A stretch of DNA of 64,000 nt, from NCBI GenBank assembly GCA_964551035.1, contig CAZKBK010000006.1, positions 88,009-152,008 on the forward strand. The letters run 5' to 3'. The stretch's first letter is position 1. Every line of letters starts with the position of its first letter. The DNA comes from Chryseosolibacter sp964551035. GTDB lineage: Bacteria > Bacteroidota > Bacteroidia > Cytophagales > Cyclobacteriaceae. The position numbers were made by a program, and so were the translations under genes. Shown here one piece after another: positions 7,995 to 17,842 of this stretch. The notes beneath the pieces were generated by a model. It did no database searches, was not told where the DNA came from, and was given only the letters and a program-made list of their open reading frames with translations.

Positions 7995-9020
7995 ATGGGA
8001 TTTCTTGACTTCTTCACCAGTGACATTGCGATCGACCTTGGCACTGCGAACACCCTTATCATTTACCGGGATAAGATCGTTGTCGATGAGCCCTCCATCA
8101 TTGCCATAGACAAGCAGAACAACAAGGTGCTGGCCATAGGACGGGAAGCCATGCAGATGCACGAAAAGACCCACGAGCATATCAAGACGATCCGTCCGCT
8201 GAAGGAGGGGGTAATCGCCGACTTCCAGGCGGCCGAGATGATGATACGGGGACTGATCAAAATGATCGATACCGGCAAGCGGATGTTTCCGCCGTCGTAC
8301 CGGATGGTGATCTGCATTCCTTCCGGGATCACGGAGGTGGAGAAGCGCGCGGTGCGCGACTCTGCGGAGCATGCGGGCGCCAAGGAAGTGTACATGGTGT
8401 ATGAGCCAATCGCCGCGGCCATTGGAACCGGGATCGACATTGAACTACCGGTCGGCAACATGATCGTGGACATCGGCGGCGGCACGACCGACATCGCCGT
8501 GATCGCCCTTTCGGGAATTGTGTGCGACCAGTCTATCCGCGTTGCCGGCGACACCTTTAACCGCGACATTCTCGATTACATGCGCCGACAGCACAACCTG
8601 CTCATCGGGGAACGTTCGGCCGAAAAGGTAAAGATCGAAGTGGGCTCAGCCCTTACCGAACTCGACGACGGACCGGACGACTACGAGATCCGCGGCCGCG
8701 ACCTAATGACGGGTATTCCCAAGACGATCAAGATATCCTACTCTGAAGTCGCTTTTGCCCTTGACAAGTCCGTCTCCAAGCTGGAGGAAGCCGTGCTCAA
8801 AGCGCTGGAAACTTCACCGCCGGAATTGTCGGCCGACATTTATGAGCGCGGCATCTATCTCACGGGTGGCGGTGCCTTATTGCGCGGACTCGACAAGCGC
8901 CTGGCGCTGAAAACGAAACTTCCCATTCACGTGGCCGAAGATCCGTTGAAAGCCGTTGTGCGTGGAACCGGCGCCGCCCTGAAGAACCTTCAGAAGTACC
9001 GCGCGGTGCTCATGACCTGA
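7995..9020 (+). CDS. mreB: Rod-shape-determining protein MreB
   Basis: A 341-residue bacterial actin that forms membrane-attached filaments guiding lateral cell-wall synthesis. The ATPase motifs are DIAIDLGTANTLIY near the N-terminus, the phosphate-2 block NMIVDIGGGTTDIAV and the adenosine motif YLTGGGALLRG near residue 290. The start ATG at 7995 matches the family (MGFLDFFTSDIAIDLG). It is the first gene of a five-gene wall-elongation cluster, followed by mreC after about 90 bases. A weak promoter-like TAATTTCG (7946-7953, one mismatch to TAnnTTTG) lies upstream. Confidence 0.98.
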   Translation: MGFLDFFTSDIAIDLGTANTLIIYRDKIVVDEPSIIAIDKQNNKVLAIGREAMQMHEKTHEHIKTIRPLKEGVIADFQAAEMMIRGLIKMIDTGKRMFPPSYRMVICIPSGITEVEKRAVRDSAEHAGAKEVYMVYEPIAAAIGTGIDIELPVGNMIVDIGGGTTDIAVIALSGIVCDQSIRVAGDTFNRDILDYMRRQHNLLIGERSAEKVKIEVGSALTELDDGPDDYEIRGRDLMTGIPKTIKISYSEVAFALDKSVSKLEEAVLKALETSPPELSADIYERGIYLTGGGALLRGLDKRLALKTKLPIHVAEDPLKAVVRGTGAALKNLQKYRAVLMT

Positions 9021-9113
9021 TCCGGCCCGGAACTGCACGACAATGGGTATGGACATGCGAAAGCCGCAAGACGACGTAACACCTGACACGCAATCCCGAA
9101 TGACCCGCTAGAA

Positions 9114-9956
9114 ATGGAGAGGCTCTTTTATTTTTTCTACCACTATCGCGCCTTCTTTACCTTCTTCCTCCTCGAGATCGCCTGCATCTGGATGGTGATC
9201 GAAAACAACCACTACCAAAGCGCGCGCTTCTTCAACTCTTCCAACTCCCTGGTGGCGGGCATGAACAGCATATCGCAGGACATTCGCGACTACTTCCTGC
9301 TGCGCAACATCAATAACACCCTGGCCCTGGAAAACGCCGAACTTAGGGAGCAACTCGAGCGGTACAAGCAATTGCAATACGACACCATGGGCAATGCCTA
9401 TGATTCAGCCATGATGACGAAGTTCGAGTTCATCAGCGCCAAAGTCGTAAACAATTCCGTCGACCGCTTCACCAATTACCTTACGATCAATAAAGGCAGC
9501 GAAGACGGCGTGGCGCCCGGAATGGCGGTGATCAGTCCGCTTGGCGCTGTCGGAAAAATTCGCGTCGTTTCCAGCCACTACAGCGTGGTGACGTCTATCC
9601 TCCACCGCGACTACCGGATTTCCGTCGTACTCGCCCGTACGGGTCATTTTGGATCCGCAAACTGGAACGGCAGGGATGCCGACCATATCCAGTTGGAGTT
9701 CATTCCACGGCATGCCGAATTGCGAAAGGGAGACACAGTGCTCACATCCGGTTATAATGCCATTTTCCCGGAGGGTATCATGGTGGGTACGGTCGAAAAC
9801 TTCGACGAAAAAACCGATGAAACCCTCTTTTGGAATATTGACGTGAAACTTTCCCAGGATTTCAGAAAGCTATCCTATGTCGAAGTGGTCAAGAGTCATC
9901 GCTTCCACGAGCAGGACTCCATTCAACGCGTTTCCATTGACTTATTAGAACGGTGA
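9114..9956 (+). CDS. mreC: Rod-shape-determining protein MreC
   Basis: A 280-residue bitopic membrane protein of the elongasome. The N-terminus carries one membrane segment (about 8-28), followed by a coiled coil (about 60-90, ENAELREQLERYKQL). The periplasmic beta-rich domain follows, with GSEDGVAPGMAVISPLGAVG and the later LRKGDTVLTSGYN motif. MreC links MreB to the PBP2/RodA synthase. Its stop codon overlaps the GTG start of mreD, indicating translational coupling. Confidence 0.95.
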   Translation: MERLFYFFYHYRAFFTFFLLEIACIWMVIENNHYQSARFFNSSNSLVAGMNSISQDIRDYFLLRNINNTLALENAELREQLERYKQLQYDTMGNAYDSAMMTKFEFISAKVVNNSVDRFTNYLTINKGSEDGVAPGMAVISPLGAVGKIRVVSSHYSVVTSILHRDYRISVVLARTGHFGSANWNGRDADHIQLEFIPRHAELRKGDTVLTSGYNAIFPEGIMVGTVENFDEKTDETLFWNIDVKLSQDFRKLSYVEVVKSHRFHEQDSIQRVSIDLLER

Positions 9957-10468
9957 GCAGGATCTCCATCATACAGGTTGTAGCATTCTTCATCTACCTG
10001 CTCTACCAGGTGCTTATCCTGAAGACGATCGTCCTGTTTGATACGGCCGTTTGCTTTCTCTACGTCGCCTATCTTTTATTTCTTCCGGTAGAGTCGGGTG
10101 CGCTGTTCCTAATGGCCGTCGGCTTTGCGATGGGCATCTCCGTCGACATTTTTTACGACAGCCTCGGGCAACATGCGATGGCCTGCGTGCTCGTGATGTA
10201 CGTCCGGAATTACTGGCTGTCGCTGATCACGCCTCAAGGCGGGTACGATACCAACGACACGCCATCCATTGCCGCGCACGGCATGCAATGGTTCCTCGTG
10301 TATACAATTCCTCTGGTTTTTCTGCACCATTTCATATTGTTCTTTGTTGAGGCCGGAGGATTTAGTATGTTTTGGTTTACACTGTGGAAAGTGATCACCA
10401 GTGTGCTCTTCACTACGGTGGTGACGGTGATTGTCCAATACCTTTTTCCCAGCGGCCGCTACCGGTAG
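9953..10468 (+). CDS. mreD: Rod-shape-determining protein MreD
   Basis: A 171-residue, very hydrophobic protein with about five membrane segments. It starts at a GTG (9953) that overlaps the mreC stop codon by four bases. MreD sequences are poorly conserved, but the size, the hydrophobicity and the position between mreC and the PBP2 gene identify it. The conserved-looking stretch MGISVDIFYDSLGQHAMA fits the family. Confidence 0.9.
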   Translation: MSRISIIQVVAFFIYLLYQVLILKTIVLFDTAVCFLYVAYLLFLPVESGALFLMAVGFAMGISVDIFYDSLGQHAMACVLVMYVRNYWLSLITPQGGYDTNDTPSIAAHGMQWFLVYTIPLVFLHHFILFFVEAGGFSMFWFTLWKVITSVLFTTVVTVIVQYLFPSGRYR

Positions 10469-10497
10469 TCCGCTAGCGCCATTTACCTGACCTGTCC

Positions 10498-12312
10498 ATG
10501 AACGAAGGAAGAAAGGAAATTATTCAGATTGCGTTTGTTCTCGTGGGGATCATTTTCCTCGTCAAGCTTTTTTTTATCCAGGTAGTAGACGAACGGTATG
10601 AAGACATGGCGGAGAGCAACGCCATCCTCCGCGAGGTGGTATTCCCGGACCGCGGCCTGATCCGGGACCGCAATGGCGAGTTGATCGTCTACAACACGCC
10701 GGAATTTGACCTGCTCATCATTCACAAGGAAGTCAAGGCGCTGGATTCAGCGGCCTTCTGCGAGGTCTTCTCCATGACGCCCGAACAACTGAAGGCCAAA
10801 TTCCGGGAGCTCCGCGCCCGCCGCGACTATTCCCGCGTGAAACCCACGGTATTTCTTACCCAGTTGTCCAATCTCGACTTCGCCCGCATTCAGGACAGGA
10901 TCGATGAATTCCCGGGATTTTATATTCAGGCCCGAAGCACACGTGCCTACACGAGCGACGCCATGGCCAATGCGCTGGGATACGTCAGCGAAATCTCGAG
11001 ACGCCAGCTTGAGCGCGATTCGAGCGGCTTTTATCGGCAGGGCGACTATATCGGGCAAAGCGGCATTGAGGCATCCTATGAAAAATACCTCCGCGGCACG
11101 CGGGGCGTCCGCAAAATCCTGCGCGACGTGGCGGGGATTGAAAAGGGCCCCTGGAATGAAGGGCGATACGACACCCTCGCCATCCCCGGTCAGGACCTGA
11201 TCACCACGGTCGACCTTGAACTCCAGGAATACGGTGAGATGCTCATGGAAGGCAAGGCGGGAAGCATCATCGCGATTGAACCGGCGACCGGCGAAATCCT
11301 CTCCATGGTTTCGGGACCGTCATACGATCCGAATCTGCTCACGGGAAAGAACTACAGCTCGAATTTTGTGCTGATCAGCAACGACACGAACAAACCGCTC
11401 TTTAACCGCCCGCTGATGGCCCAGTACCGGCCGGGTTCAATCTTCAAGATTGCCCAGGCGATGGTTGCCCTTCAGGAAGGGGTGATCACCCCCGAAACCC
11501 GGATCGTGTGCGACCGCTCGATCATCGGTTGCCACGGCCCCCATTCAAACGAAGACCTTCGCGGGGCGATCACACATTCCTGCAACCCCTATTTCTATAA
11601 TGTGTTGAGACGGATGGTGGTGCAGGGCAAATCGGACAATCCTTACGACGACACAAGAATTGGTCTTGAACAGTGGACCAGGCACATGCAGAGCTTCGGC
11701 TTCGGTGACCCGCTCGGCATTGACCTGCCAAACGAAAAGGGCGGCCTGGTGCCTTCCGTTGCCTACTACGACCGCGCGTATGACGGTCGCCCATGGAAGT
11801 TTTCCAACATTTACTCGATCTCGATCGGCGAAGGTGAAAACCTCGTTGTCCCCCTCCAGATGGCAAACTTTGCGGCTACCGTGGCAAACCGCGGATTCTA
11901 CTATACACCGCACCTGGTAAAATCCATCGGCGACAGTGGCAAACCGCTTCCAGAATACGAGATCCGCCACTATACTACAATTGACTCGGCGTACTTTGAG
12001 ATCGCTGCCGACGCCATGGAGCGCGTGGTCACGGAGGGAACCGGGCAATACCGGGCAAAACTCAAAGACATTGTTGTTTGCGGCAAAACCGGCTCCGTGC
12101 AAAACGAACCGCGACCCGACCATTCCGTTTTTATCGCCTTTGCACCCAAAGAGAATCCGAAGATCGCCATATCGGTGTACGTGGAATACTCGGGGCAGGG
12201 CGCGCGCGCGGCGGCCTCCATCGCGAGCCTGATGATCGAGAAATATTTGTACGGGGGCACGAAACGTCCCCACATTGAAGCATACGTAAAACGAGGGAAG
12301 TTTTTAGATTGA
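10498..12312 (+). CDS. mrdA: Penicillin-binding protein 2, cell elongation transpeptidase
   Basis: A 604-residue class B PBP that cross-links peptidoglycan during side-wall growth. An N-terminal anchor spans about 9-28, followed by the pedestal domain (FPDRGLIRDRNGE at 49-61, YIGQSGIEASYE at 184-195). The transpeptidase domain has the complete catalytic set: S314-x-x-K317 (PGSIFK), S361-x-N363 (SCN) and K530-T-G532 (GKTG). It lies 29 bases after mreD and its stop overlaps the rodA start, as expected for a PBP2-RodA pair. Confidence 0.97.
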   Translation: MNEGRKEIIQIAFVLVGIIFLVKLFFIQVVDERYEDMAESNAILREVVFPDRGLIRDRNGELIVYNTPEFDLLIIHKEVKALDSAAFCEVFSMTPEQLKAKFRELRARRDYSRVKPTVFLTQLSNLDFARIQDRIDEFPGFYIQARSTRAYTSDAMANALGYVSEISRRQLERDSSGFYRQGDYIGQSGIEASYEKYLRGTRGVRKILRDVAGIEKGPWNEGRYDTLAIPGQDLITTVDLELQEYGEMLMEGKAGSIIAIEPATGEILSMVSGPSYDPNLLTGKNYSSNFVLISNDTNKPLFNRPLMAQYRPGSIFKIAQAMVALQEGVITPETRIVCDRSIIGCHGPHSNEDLRGAITHSCNPYFYNVLRRMVVQGKSDNPYDDTRIGLEQWTRHMQSFGFGDPLGIDLPNEKGGLVPSVAYYDRAYDGRPWKFSNIYSISIGEGENLVVPLQMANFAATVANRGFYYTPHLVKSIGDSGKPLPEYEIRHYTTIDSAYFEIAADAMERVVTEGTGQYRAKLKDIVVCGKTGSVQNEPRPDHSVFIAFAPKENPKIAISVYVEYSGQGARAAASIASLMIEKYLYGGTKRPHIEAYVKRGKFLD

Positions 12313-13583
12313 GACGCGAGGAAAATTTCAGCCAGAAGATTGATTGGGTGACGGTAGCCATCTACTTCGCTATTGTGCTGTTGGGTTGGCTGAACATCTA
12401 TGCCGTCACCTATGATGAGAATGTAGAACAAAACATTTTCAGCCTGGACCTGAACTCCGGAAAGCAATTGTTGTTCATCGGTCTGTCGATCGTTCTGATT
12501 TTTGCGATACTGATTATAGATCGCCATTTCTATGAAACTTTCGCCTACGTTTTCTACGGCATCATCCTCATCGTGTTGCTTTTTGTACCGTTCATCGGGA
12601 AGGAAGTGGGCGGGAACAAGGCCTGGCTGGGAATCGGTTCATTTGGTGTGCAACCTTCCGAGTTTGCGAAGTTTGTCACCGCGCTGGCAGTGGCAAAGTT
12701 CATCGGGTCGATAGGGTTCCGGATGGATCACATGCGGAATCAACTGCTTTTATTTGGCCTGATCGGCGCGCCGATGGTCCTGATCCTCATGCAGGAGGAC
12801 ACGGGCACGGCGCTGGTATTCACCATCTTCGTCGTGGTCTTTTTCCGGGAAGGGATGTCTCCGTTCCTGATCATCGTTGGCCTCGCGGCAGCGGCGATCT
12901 TCGTGCTCACCCTGCTCGTTGAAAACCACGTCTACCTGTACGCCGGCATTGCCGTGATCCTCGCGCTGGCCATAGCGCTGGGCAAGAAGAAAGTGCGGCG
13001 TATTGTAACGCTTACGCTGGGCGCGGTGCTGGTCGCCGGCATGATCGGCAGTGTCGACTACATCGTCAAGGACGTCCTGAAGCCACACCAACAGAACCGG
13101 ATCAAGGCGCTTATCAATCCCGACGCCGACCCCCAGGGCTACGGTTGGAACGTGACCCAATCGAAAATTGCAATCGGCAGCGGGGGCTTTTTGGGAAAGG
13201 GGTTTCTCAAGGGAACGCAAACGAAATTCGACTTTGTGCCCGAGCAGAGCACCGACTTTATCTTTTGCACCATCGGGGAAGAACATGGATGGATCGGAAG
13301 CCTTTTCGTGATCGCGCTTTTTGTCAGCTTGTTACTCAGGATCGTGTTTCTCGCGGAGCGGCAGAAGAACCGATTTTCGCGCGTCTACGGTTATTCCGTG
13401 GCTTTGATCCTGTTCTTTCACTTCGCCGTCAATATTGGGATGACGATCGGACTTTTCCCGGTGATCGGGATACCACTTCCATTCTTCAGCTATGGCGGAT
13501 CGTCACTGCTTGGGTTTACGGCCCTCCTCTTCATCTTCCTGAAGCTGGATGCCCACCGGATGCAAATGCTGCAACGCCTTTAA
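12309..13583 (+). CDS. rodA: Peptidoglycan glycosyltransferase RodA (SEDS family)
   Basis: A 424-residue SEDS polymerase with about ten membrane segments; it polymerises lipid II into glycan strands together with PBP2. Recognisable blocks are GGNKAWLGIGSFGVQPSEFAK, LMQEDTGTALVF, GYGWNVTQSKIAIGSGGFLGKG, FIFCTIGEEHGWIG and the C-terminal GIPLPFFSYGGSSL. The start is taken at a TTG (12309) that overlaps the mrdA stop; no better in-frame ATG lies near it. The gene ends ten bases before a convergent gene. Confidence 0.97.
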   Translation: MRREENFSQKIDWVTVAIYFAIVLLGWLNIYAVTYDENVEQNIFSLDLNSGKQLLFIGLSIVLIFAILIIDRHFYETFAYVFYGIILIVLLFVPFIGKEVGGNKAWLGIGSFGVQPSEFAKFVTALAVAKFIGSIGFRMDHMRNQLLLFGLIGAPMVLILMQEDTGTALVFTIFVVVFFREGMSPFLIIVGLAAAAIFVLTLLVENHVYLYAGIAVILALAIALGKKKVRRIVTLTLGAVLVAGMIGSVDYIVKDVLKPHQQNRIKALINPDADPQGYGWNVTQSKIAIGSGGFLGKGFLKGTQTKFDFVPEQSTDFIFCTIGEEHGWIGSLFVIALFVSLLLRIVFLAERQKNRFSRVYGYSVALILFFHFAVNIGMTIGLFPVIGIPLPFFSYGGSSLLGFTALLFIFLKLDAHRMQMLQRL

Positions 13584-13593
13584 CAACGTCGTT

Positions 13594-14592
13594 TCAGGCA
13601 AAGCGCTTCTCCAGCATTTCCATGAATTCGTGGAATTCACGGCTTTCCCGGTCCCAATTCGACGACTGCGTTTCGAGGTATCCGAGCGCTTCCTCGAATG
13701 ATGACATTTTATCGATGTCTTCAACCACCCGGCTGAAGGATTCAAAGTCGCCGTAAAAGAGCACCTTCGTGAACATGAACTTCTGGTTAATGGTCAGGTT
13801 CTCCCTGATGCTGGATATCTTCCGGAAATTGTCGGCCACCATCGGCTGTTTGCCCGCGTTAAGCCTGTCGTTCAGGGTGAGGCGTTCTTCCTCGACCCGC
13901 CTTTCCTTCGGGCGGCGCTCCTCAACAACGGGCACGGGACGCTCAACCGTCGTGTCAGCCCGTTGTGTATAGAATTCATCCACCGACAGCGGCACCAGGA
14001 CCGAGAACGCAGCGATATAACCTTCGAGGTCTTCCGGTGTAAAATTCACTTCTTCAAGGATCTGATCCAGTACCGCAAACGCTTCATTCCCCGCGATCGT
14101 TTGAACATTCTTTTCCCCGAGTTTCCCGAGCATCCTCTCCAGCGGCGCCCGGTTGATTTTCAGGTATTTTATTTCTTCACGGAAAGAGGCGACGTCCAAC
14201 GTATCGGACTTCCCGGAGATGAGCGAAGAATAAAAGTCGTAAGGGTTAAAAATCAACATCAGCGTTTGCCGCACCGCCGCCTTTAACAAGGGTATAAAGT
14301 GCTCCCTGTCGATGGCAATGTGGTTCGACAAGACCGTCATGTAGGCGCGCAGGGCTTCCCCAACCTCATGGTGATCGTAATCAAAGTAGGGACTCTTTTG
14401 TTGTTCTGTCTGCGTTTTCCAGTCCCGAAATAGTTCTCGAACAACAAACAGGTTCACCTGGTGAACCTTGCAAAGGGAGAGGACCTCCGGGCCGGTGATT
14501 TTCTCCTGAGTTGAAAAAAAGCCCTTTACCACCTCATCGGCATACCGGTCGGCATACCGGGCAATTGCCTCCTGACTGATTTTTTCATCCAT
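13594..14592 (-). CDS. Conserved hypothetical protein, 332 residues
   Basis: I do not recognise this gene. The protein looks soluble and mostly helical, with no signal peptide or membrane segment. A charged, low-complexity linker around residues 210-235 (VEERRPKERRVEEERL) separates two helical parts. The C-terminal part holds NQKFMFTKVLFYGDFESF and a coiled-coil-like end. Codon use and composition look like those of the neighbours. It converges with rodA (ten bases apart) and diverges from the ferredoxin gene. A Bacteroidetes-restricted cytoplasmic protein is the most I can say. Confidence 0.6.
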   Translation of the reverse strand: MDEKISQEAIARYADRYADEVVKGFFSTQEKITGPEVLSLCKVHQVNLFVVRELFRDWKTQTEQQKSPYFDYDHHEVGEALRAYMTVLSNHIAIDREHFIPLLKAAVRQTLMLIFNPYDFYSSLISGKSDTLDVASFREEIKYLKINRAPLERMLGKLGEKNVQTIAGNEAFAVLDQILEEVNFTPEDLEGYIAAFSVLVPLSVDEFYTQRADTTVERPVPVVEERRPKERRVEEERLTLNDRLNAGKQPMVADNFRKISSIRENLTINQKFMFTKVLFYGDFESFSRVVEDIDKMSSFEEALGYLETQSSNWDRESREFHEFMEMLEKRFA

Positions 14593-14670
14593 TGCGGATA
14601 GCAGATTAATACCTTACTTGGACGATAAAGTTAACCAAATGGTTCGATCTCCGCACCTTATGAACAAAAC

Positions 14671-14994
14671 ATGGCGCGAATTGTGATCAGCAACCTGCAT
14701 GGGCGCACCCTCGAAGTCACGGATCTGTCGCGGACGTTGTTAGAGCACCTCCAGCGCGAATTCCTCGACTGGATGCATGCCTGCGGCGCCAGGGGGCGCT
14801 GCACCACGTGCAAGGTCCTCATTCTTGATGGGCATGAGCACCTTGAAGCCCTGACGCCAGCGGAGATGCGATATCGGGAAATGGGCGCCTTGGGTGAGGA
14901 CGAGCGCCTGGCATGTCAGTTGAAAATAAGCGGGGATATCACGATACGGGTCCCCGACGAAAACAAACTTCCCCACGTTCATTACAGTTCGTAA
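14671..14994 (+). CDS. 2Fe-2S ferredoxin
   Basis: A 107-residue plant/adrenodoxin-like ferredoxin. The cluster ligands are visible as Cys-x5-Cys-x2-Cys in HACGARGRCTTC (residues 36-47) with the distal cysteine in LACQL near residue 90. It would act as a small electron carrier in the cytoplasm. The gene is divergent from the hypothetical gene on the left and is 45 bases from thymidine kinase; no specific redox partner is nearby. Confidence 0.88.
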   Translation: MARIVISNLHGRTLEVTDLSRTLLEHLQREFLDWMHACGARGRCTTCKVLILDGHEHLEALTPAEMRYREMGALGEDERLACQLKISGDITIRVPDENKLPHVHYSS

Positions 14995-15039
14995 ACGCAT
15001 TTCGGGTGGGCGATTGCCCTTTGAACGTTAAATTGCAGC

Positions 15040-15636
15040 ATGTTTGTCGAACCTAATTTTGGCCGGAAACCGCCTGAAGAGAAGGCGGGATGGATCGAAG
15101 TGATCTGTGGGTGCATGTTCTCCGGTAAAACGGAGGAACTTATCCGCAGGCTGAACCGCGCCATCATCGCAAAGCAGCACGTGGAAATCTTCAAGCCGGT
15201 GATCGATCGCCGCTACCACGAATCCAACATCGTCTCCCACAACGAAAACGCGATCCGGTCGACGCCGGTGAATTTCGCAAGTGACATCCTGCTCCTTGCG
15301 GGCGAATGTGACGTCGTTGGAATTGACGAGGCCCAATTCTTCGACGACGCCATCGTCGAGATCTGCAATACCCTGGCCAACCAGGGCAAACGTGTGATTG
15401 TGGCCGGACTGGATATGGATTTCGAGGGAAGGCCATTCGGCCCAATGCCGAATCTGCTTGCCGTAGCAGAGTTCGTCACCAAGGTTCACGCCATCTGTGC
15501 GCAAACCGGCGACCTGGGCTCGTTCTCCTTCCGGCTGACGGAGGATCCCCGCCAGGTGATGCTGGGCGAAGCCGGTCAGTATGAAGCCCGAAGCCGAAAA
15601 TCTTTCTTTGACGCGATGAAAAAGAAAAAGCAATGA
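15040..15636 (+). CDS. tdk: Thymidine kinase
   Basis: A 198-residue type II thymidine kinase that phosphorylates thymidine for salvage. The P-loop is GCMFSGKTEEL near residues 28-38, the Walker B-like motif is VVGIDEAQFFDD near 90-101, and the lasso/substrate loop is VIVAGLDMDFEGRPFGP near 117-133. The zinc-binding cysteines usual in the lasso of many family members are largely missing: only VHAICAQTGD carries a cysteine. Its stop codon overlaps the start of the next gene (ATGA), so the two are translationally coupled. Confidence 0.94.
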   Translation: MFVEPNFGRKPPEEKAGWIEVICGCMFSGKTEELIRRLNRAIIAKQHVEIFKPVIDRRYHESNIVSHNENAIRSTPVNFASDILLLAGECDVVGIDEAQFFDDAIVEICNTLANQGKRVIVAGLDMDFEGRPFGPMPNLLAVAEFVTKVHAICAQTGDLGSFSFRLTEDPRQVMLGEAGQYEARSRKSFFDAMKKKKQ

Positions 15637-17813
15637 AGCTCCGGTTTCGACCCCACGCCCTCCTTCGGATGGCCATCGCTTTGTCCCTGGCGCTGCCCTG
15701 CTTTGCACAACAGCAGATCCCATTGGGAACATGGCGCCTTCATCTCGCGTACACCAACATCTCATCGCTGGCAACCGGTGACGGCCTCGTGTTTGGTGCG
15801 ACGGCGAGCGGGATCCTTGTGCTCAACAAAAACGACTTTACGATTACCAGCTACAACACGCTGAACGCCCTAACAACAACGGGCATTTCCACCCTTGCCT
15901 ACGACGGCGACCGCCAACAACTCCTCGTCGGTTACGAAGATGGCAATCTCGACATCATCACCGACGAAGCGTGTATGAATTTCAGCCGACTCAGTGAGGC
16001 CGGCGCCGTCACGGGTTCACGACGGATCAATCACATTTCCATCCGCGAAGAAATGGCCTACCTGTCCACGGATTTCGGTATTGCCGTCTTCGCCCTGAAT
16101 ACGTTGGAGCTAAAAGAAACCTGGCGCGACCTAGGCGAGGCCGGCGAGCGTGTGGCCGTATTAAACACGACGTTCAGCGGCAACCGTATTTTCGCCGCGA
16201 CAACCAATGGCGTCATCGAAGGCGCACTCGACCAAAACCTCCTCGACTACAATCAGTGGGCTCATTACAACGAGGGCGCGTTCGGTACAACGGTACAATC
16301 CGTCGCCGCCTTTGATGGGTCCGTATTCGCAGCCCTCGACAACGAAGATCTTTTTCGACTAGACAACGGCGCGTGGATTGCCACCGGTCTTTTCCCGGGC
16401 GCGGACTTCCACTCCATGTATTCGGGTACCGGAGAACTTCTGGTGACGGAGGGCGCCTCGCTCTGGACGGTGAACGCAGCTTTGCAACGCGCGCGCGTCA
16501 ATTCTCCACTCATCACCGCTCCCCATGCCGTTGCTTCCCTTGCCAACGGCGAGTATTGGATTGGCGATACCTCAAACGGGCTCGTCGGTAACGTTTCGGG
16601 TGAATTTGAATCCTTTGTTCCGAATGGACCGTCTGCGTCTGTTGTCTCCCGAATGTCCTTCGCCGGGGATGACCTGTATGCGGTCCGTGGCGGGTTTCAG
16701 AATGGTCAGCCAAAAGGAAGCCCGGGCATCGTTGATGTTTTTCACAACGGCGTATGGTCTTCGGTGACGCTACCTGTAAGCGATGTCACCGATGTGGCTT
16801 TTGGAAATGGTTATCAGTACGTATCCTCATTTGGAGGCGGGGTGGTGAGGTTTCGCGAGGGAGACACGGTTATCTTCAACAGGGATAACAGCCCGTTCGA
16901 TGAAGAGACCATCACGGCCATCGAATTCTCCGGCGACGCGTTGTGGGCAATTGAGTACGGCGCGTCGCCCGGGATCCATCGACTCCAGGGAGAACAATGG
17001 ACCTCATTCAGCACGCTCGCGTCACAGGTTACAGACCTGGTCATCGACCACCAGGGCGATTTGTGGCTCCTGCCCGATCCAGGCGCCGGTACCGGTTTGA
17101 TTGCCTTTGATCCCGACGCAAGTCAGAGCCGCTACATCACAACGGGCCAGGGTGCCGGCGGTCTGCCAAGCGCGCGGGTCAACGCGATGACCGTGGACAA
17201 GGAAGGCTACGTCTGGGTCGGTACCGACGCGGGCGTCGCCTACTTCTACGCCAGCAATGAAGATGCGATCCTGCCCATTTATGAAGGCCGTTACCTTCTT
17301 CAGAACGAGGAGATCACGGCGATCGAAGTCGACGGGGGAAACCGCAAATGGATTGCAACGAACCGTGGCGTCTGGTTATTCAACGACACGGGCGAAATAC
17401 TTGTCCGGAATTTTACCAGCACCAACAGTCCGCTGCTTTCCGATACCCTGACCGACATCGAGATCGACCCACACACCGGTGAAGTTTTTTTCGCCACAGA
17501 TAAGGGGGTCATTTCTTACCGGTCTGACGCGACCGAAGGCGATGCGTCTCAAGGCATCCGCATCTTCCCCAACCCTGTCGCCTCCGGTTTTTCCGGAACC
17601 GTGGGAATTGACGGCCTGCCATCGGACGCCATCGTCAAGATCACCGACATCAGCGGCAAACTCATCTGGCAAACACGCGCCAACGGGGGCACGGCTACCT
17701 GGAATCTGCGCGACTACAACGGCAGGCGCGCCACCATCGGCGTGTACCTTGTATTCGCTGCCAGCGAGGACGCCGCCAACCGGGTGGTGGGGAAGATAGC
17801 GGTGGTGGATTGA
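15633..17813 (+). CDS. porZ: Type IX secretion system protein PorZ-like (two-beta-propeller surface protein)
   Basis: A 726-residue secreted protein. A signal peptide (about 1-22) is followed by QQIPLGTWRLHLAYTNISS, the typical opening of PorZ. Repeated beta-propeller blades fill residues 30-640, for example WIGDTSNG, VWVGTDAGVAYF and KWIATNRGVWLF. The end (about 645-726) is an immunoglobulin-like C-terminal domain of the type IX sorting class, with RIFPNPV, DISGKLIW and TIGVYLV. PorZ is part of the cell-surface attachment complex that processes type IX cargo and joins it to A-LPS in Porphyromonas. The call rests on architecture and the N-terminal motif. Overlap with tdk is unusual functionally but common in this phylum. 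Confidence 0.82.
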   Translation: MKLRFRPHALLRMAIALSLALPCFAQQQIPLGTWRLHLAYTNISSLATGDGLVFGATASGILVLNKNDFTITSYNTLNALTTTGISTLAYDGDRQQLLVGYEDGNLDIITDEACMNFSRLSEAGAVTGSRRINHISIREEMAYLSTDFGIAVFALNTLELKETWRDLGEAGERVAVLNTTFSGNRIFAATTNGVIEGALDQNLLDYNQWAHYNEGAFGTTVQSVAAFDGSVFAALDNEDLFRLDNGAWIATGLFPGADFHSMYSGTGELLVTEGASLWTVNAALQRARVNSPLITAPHAVASLANGEYWIGDTSNGLVGNVSGEFESFVPNGPSASVVSRMSFAGDDLYAVRGGFQNGQPKGSPGIVDVFHNGVWSSVTLPVSDVTDVAFGNGYQYVSSFGGGVVRFREGDTVIFNRDNSPFDEETITAIEFSGDALWAIEYGASPGIHRLQGEQWTSFSTLASQVTDLVIDHQGDLWLLPDPGAGTGLIAFDPDASQSRYITTGQGAGGLPSARVNAMTVDKEGYVWVGTDAGVAYFYASNEDAILPIYEGRYLLQNEEITAIEVDGGNRKWIATNRGVWLFNDTGEILVRNFTSTNSPLLSDTLTDIEIDPHTGEVFFATDKGVISYRSDATEGDASQGIRIFPNPVASGFSGTVGIDGLPSDAIVKITDISGKLIWQTRANGGTATWNLRDYNGRRATIGVYLVFAASEDAANRVVGKIAVVD

Positions 17814-17842
17814 GGGTTTCGGGTTCCAACCTGACGCTCAAG

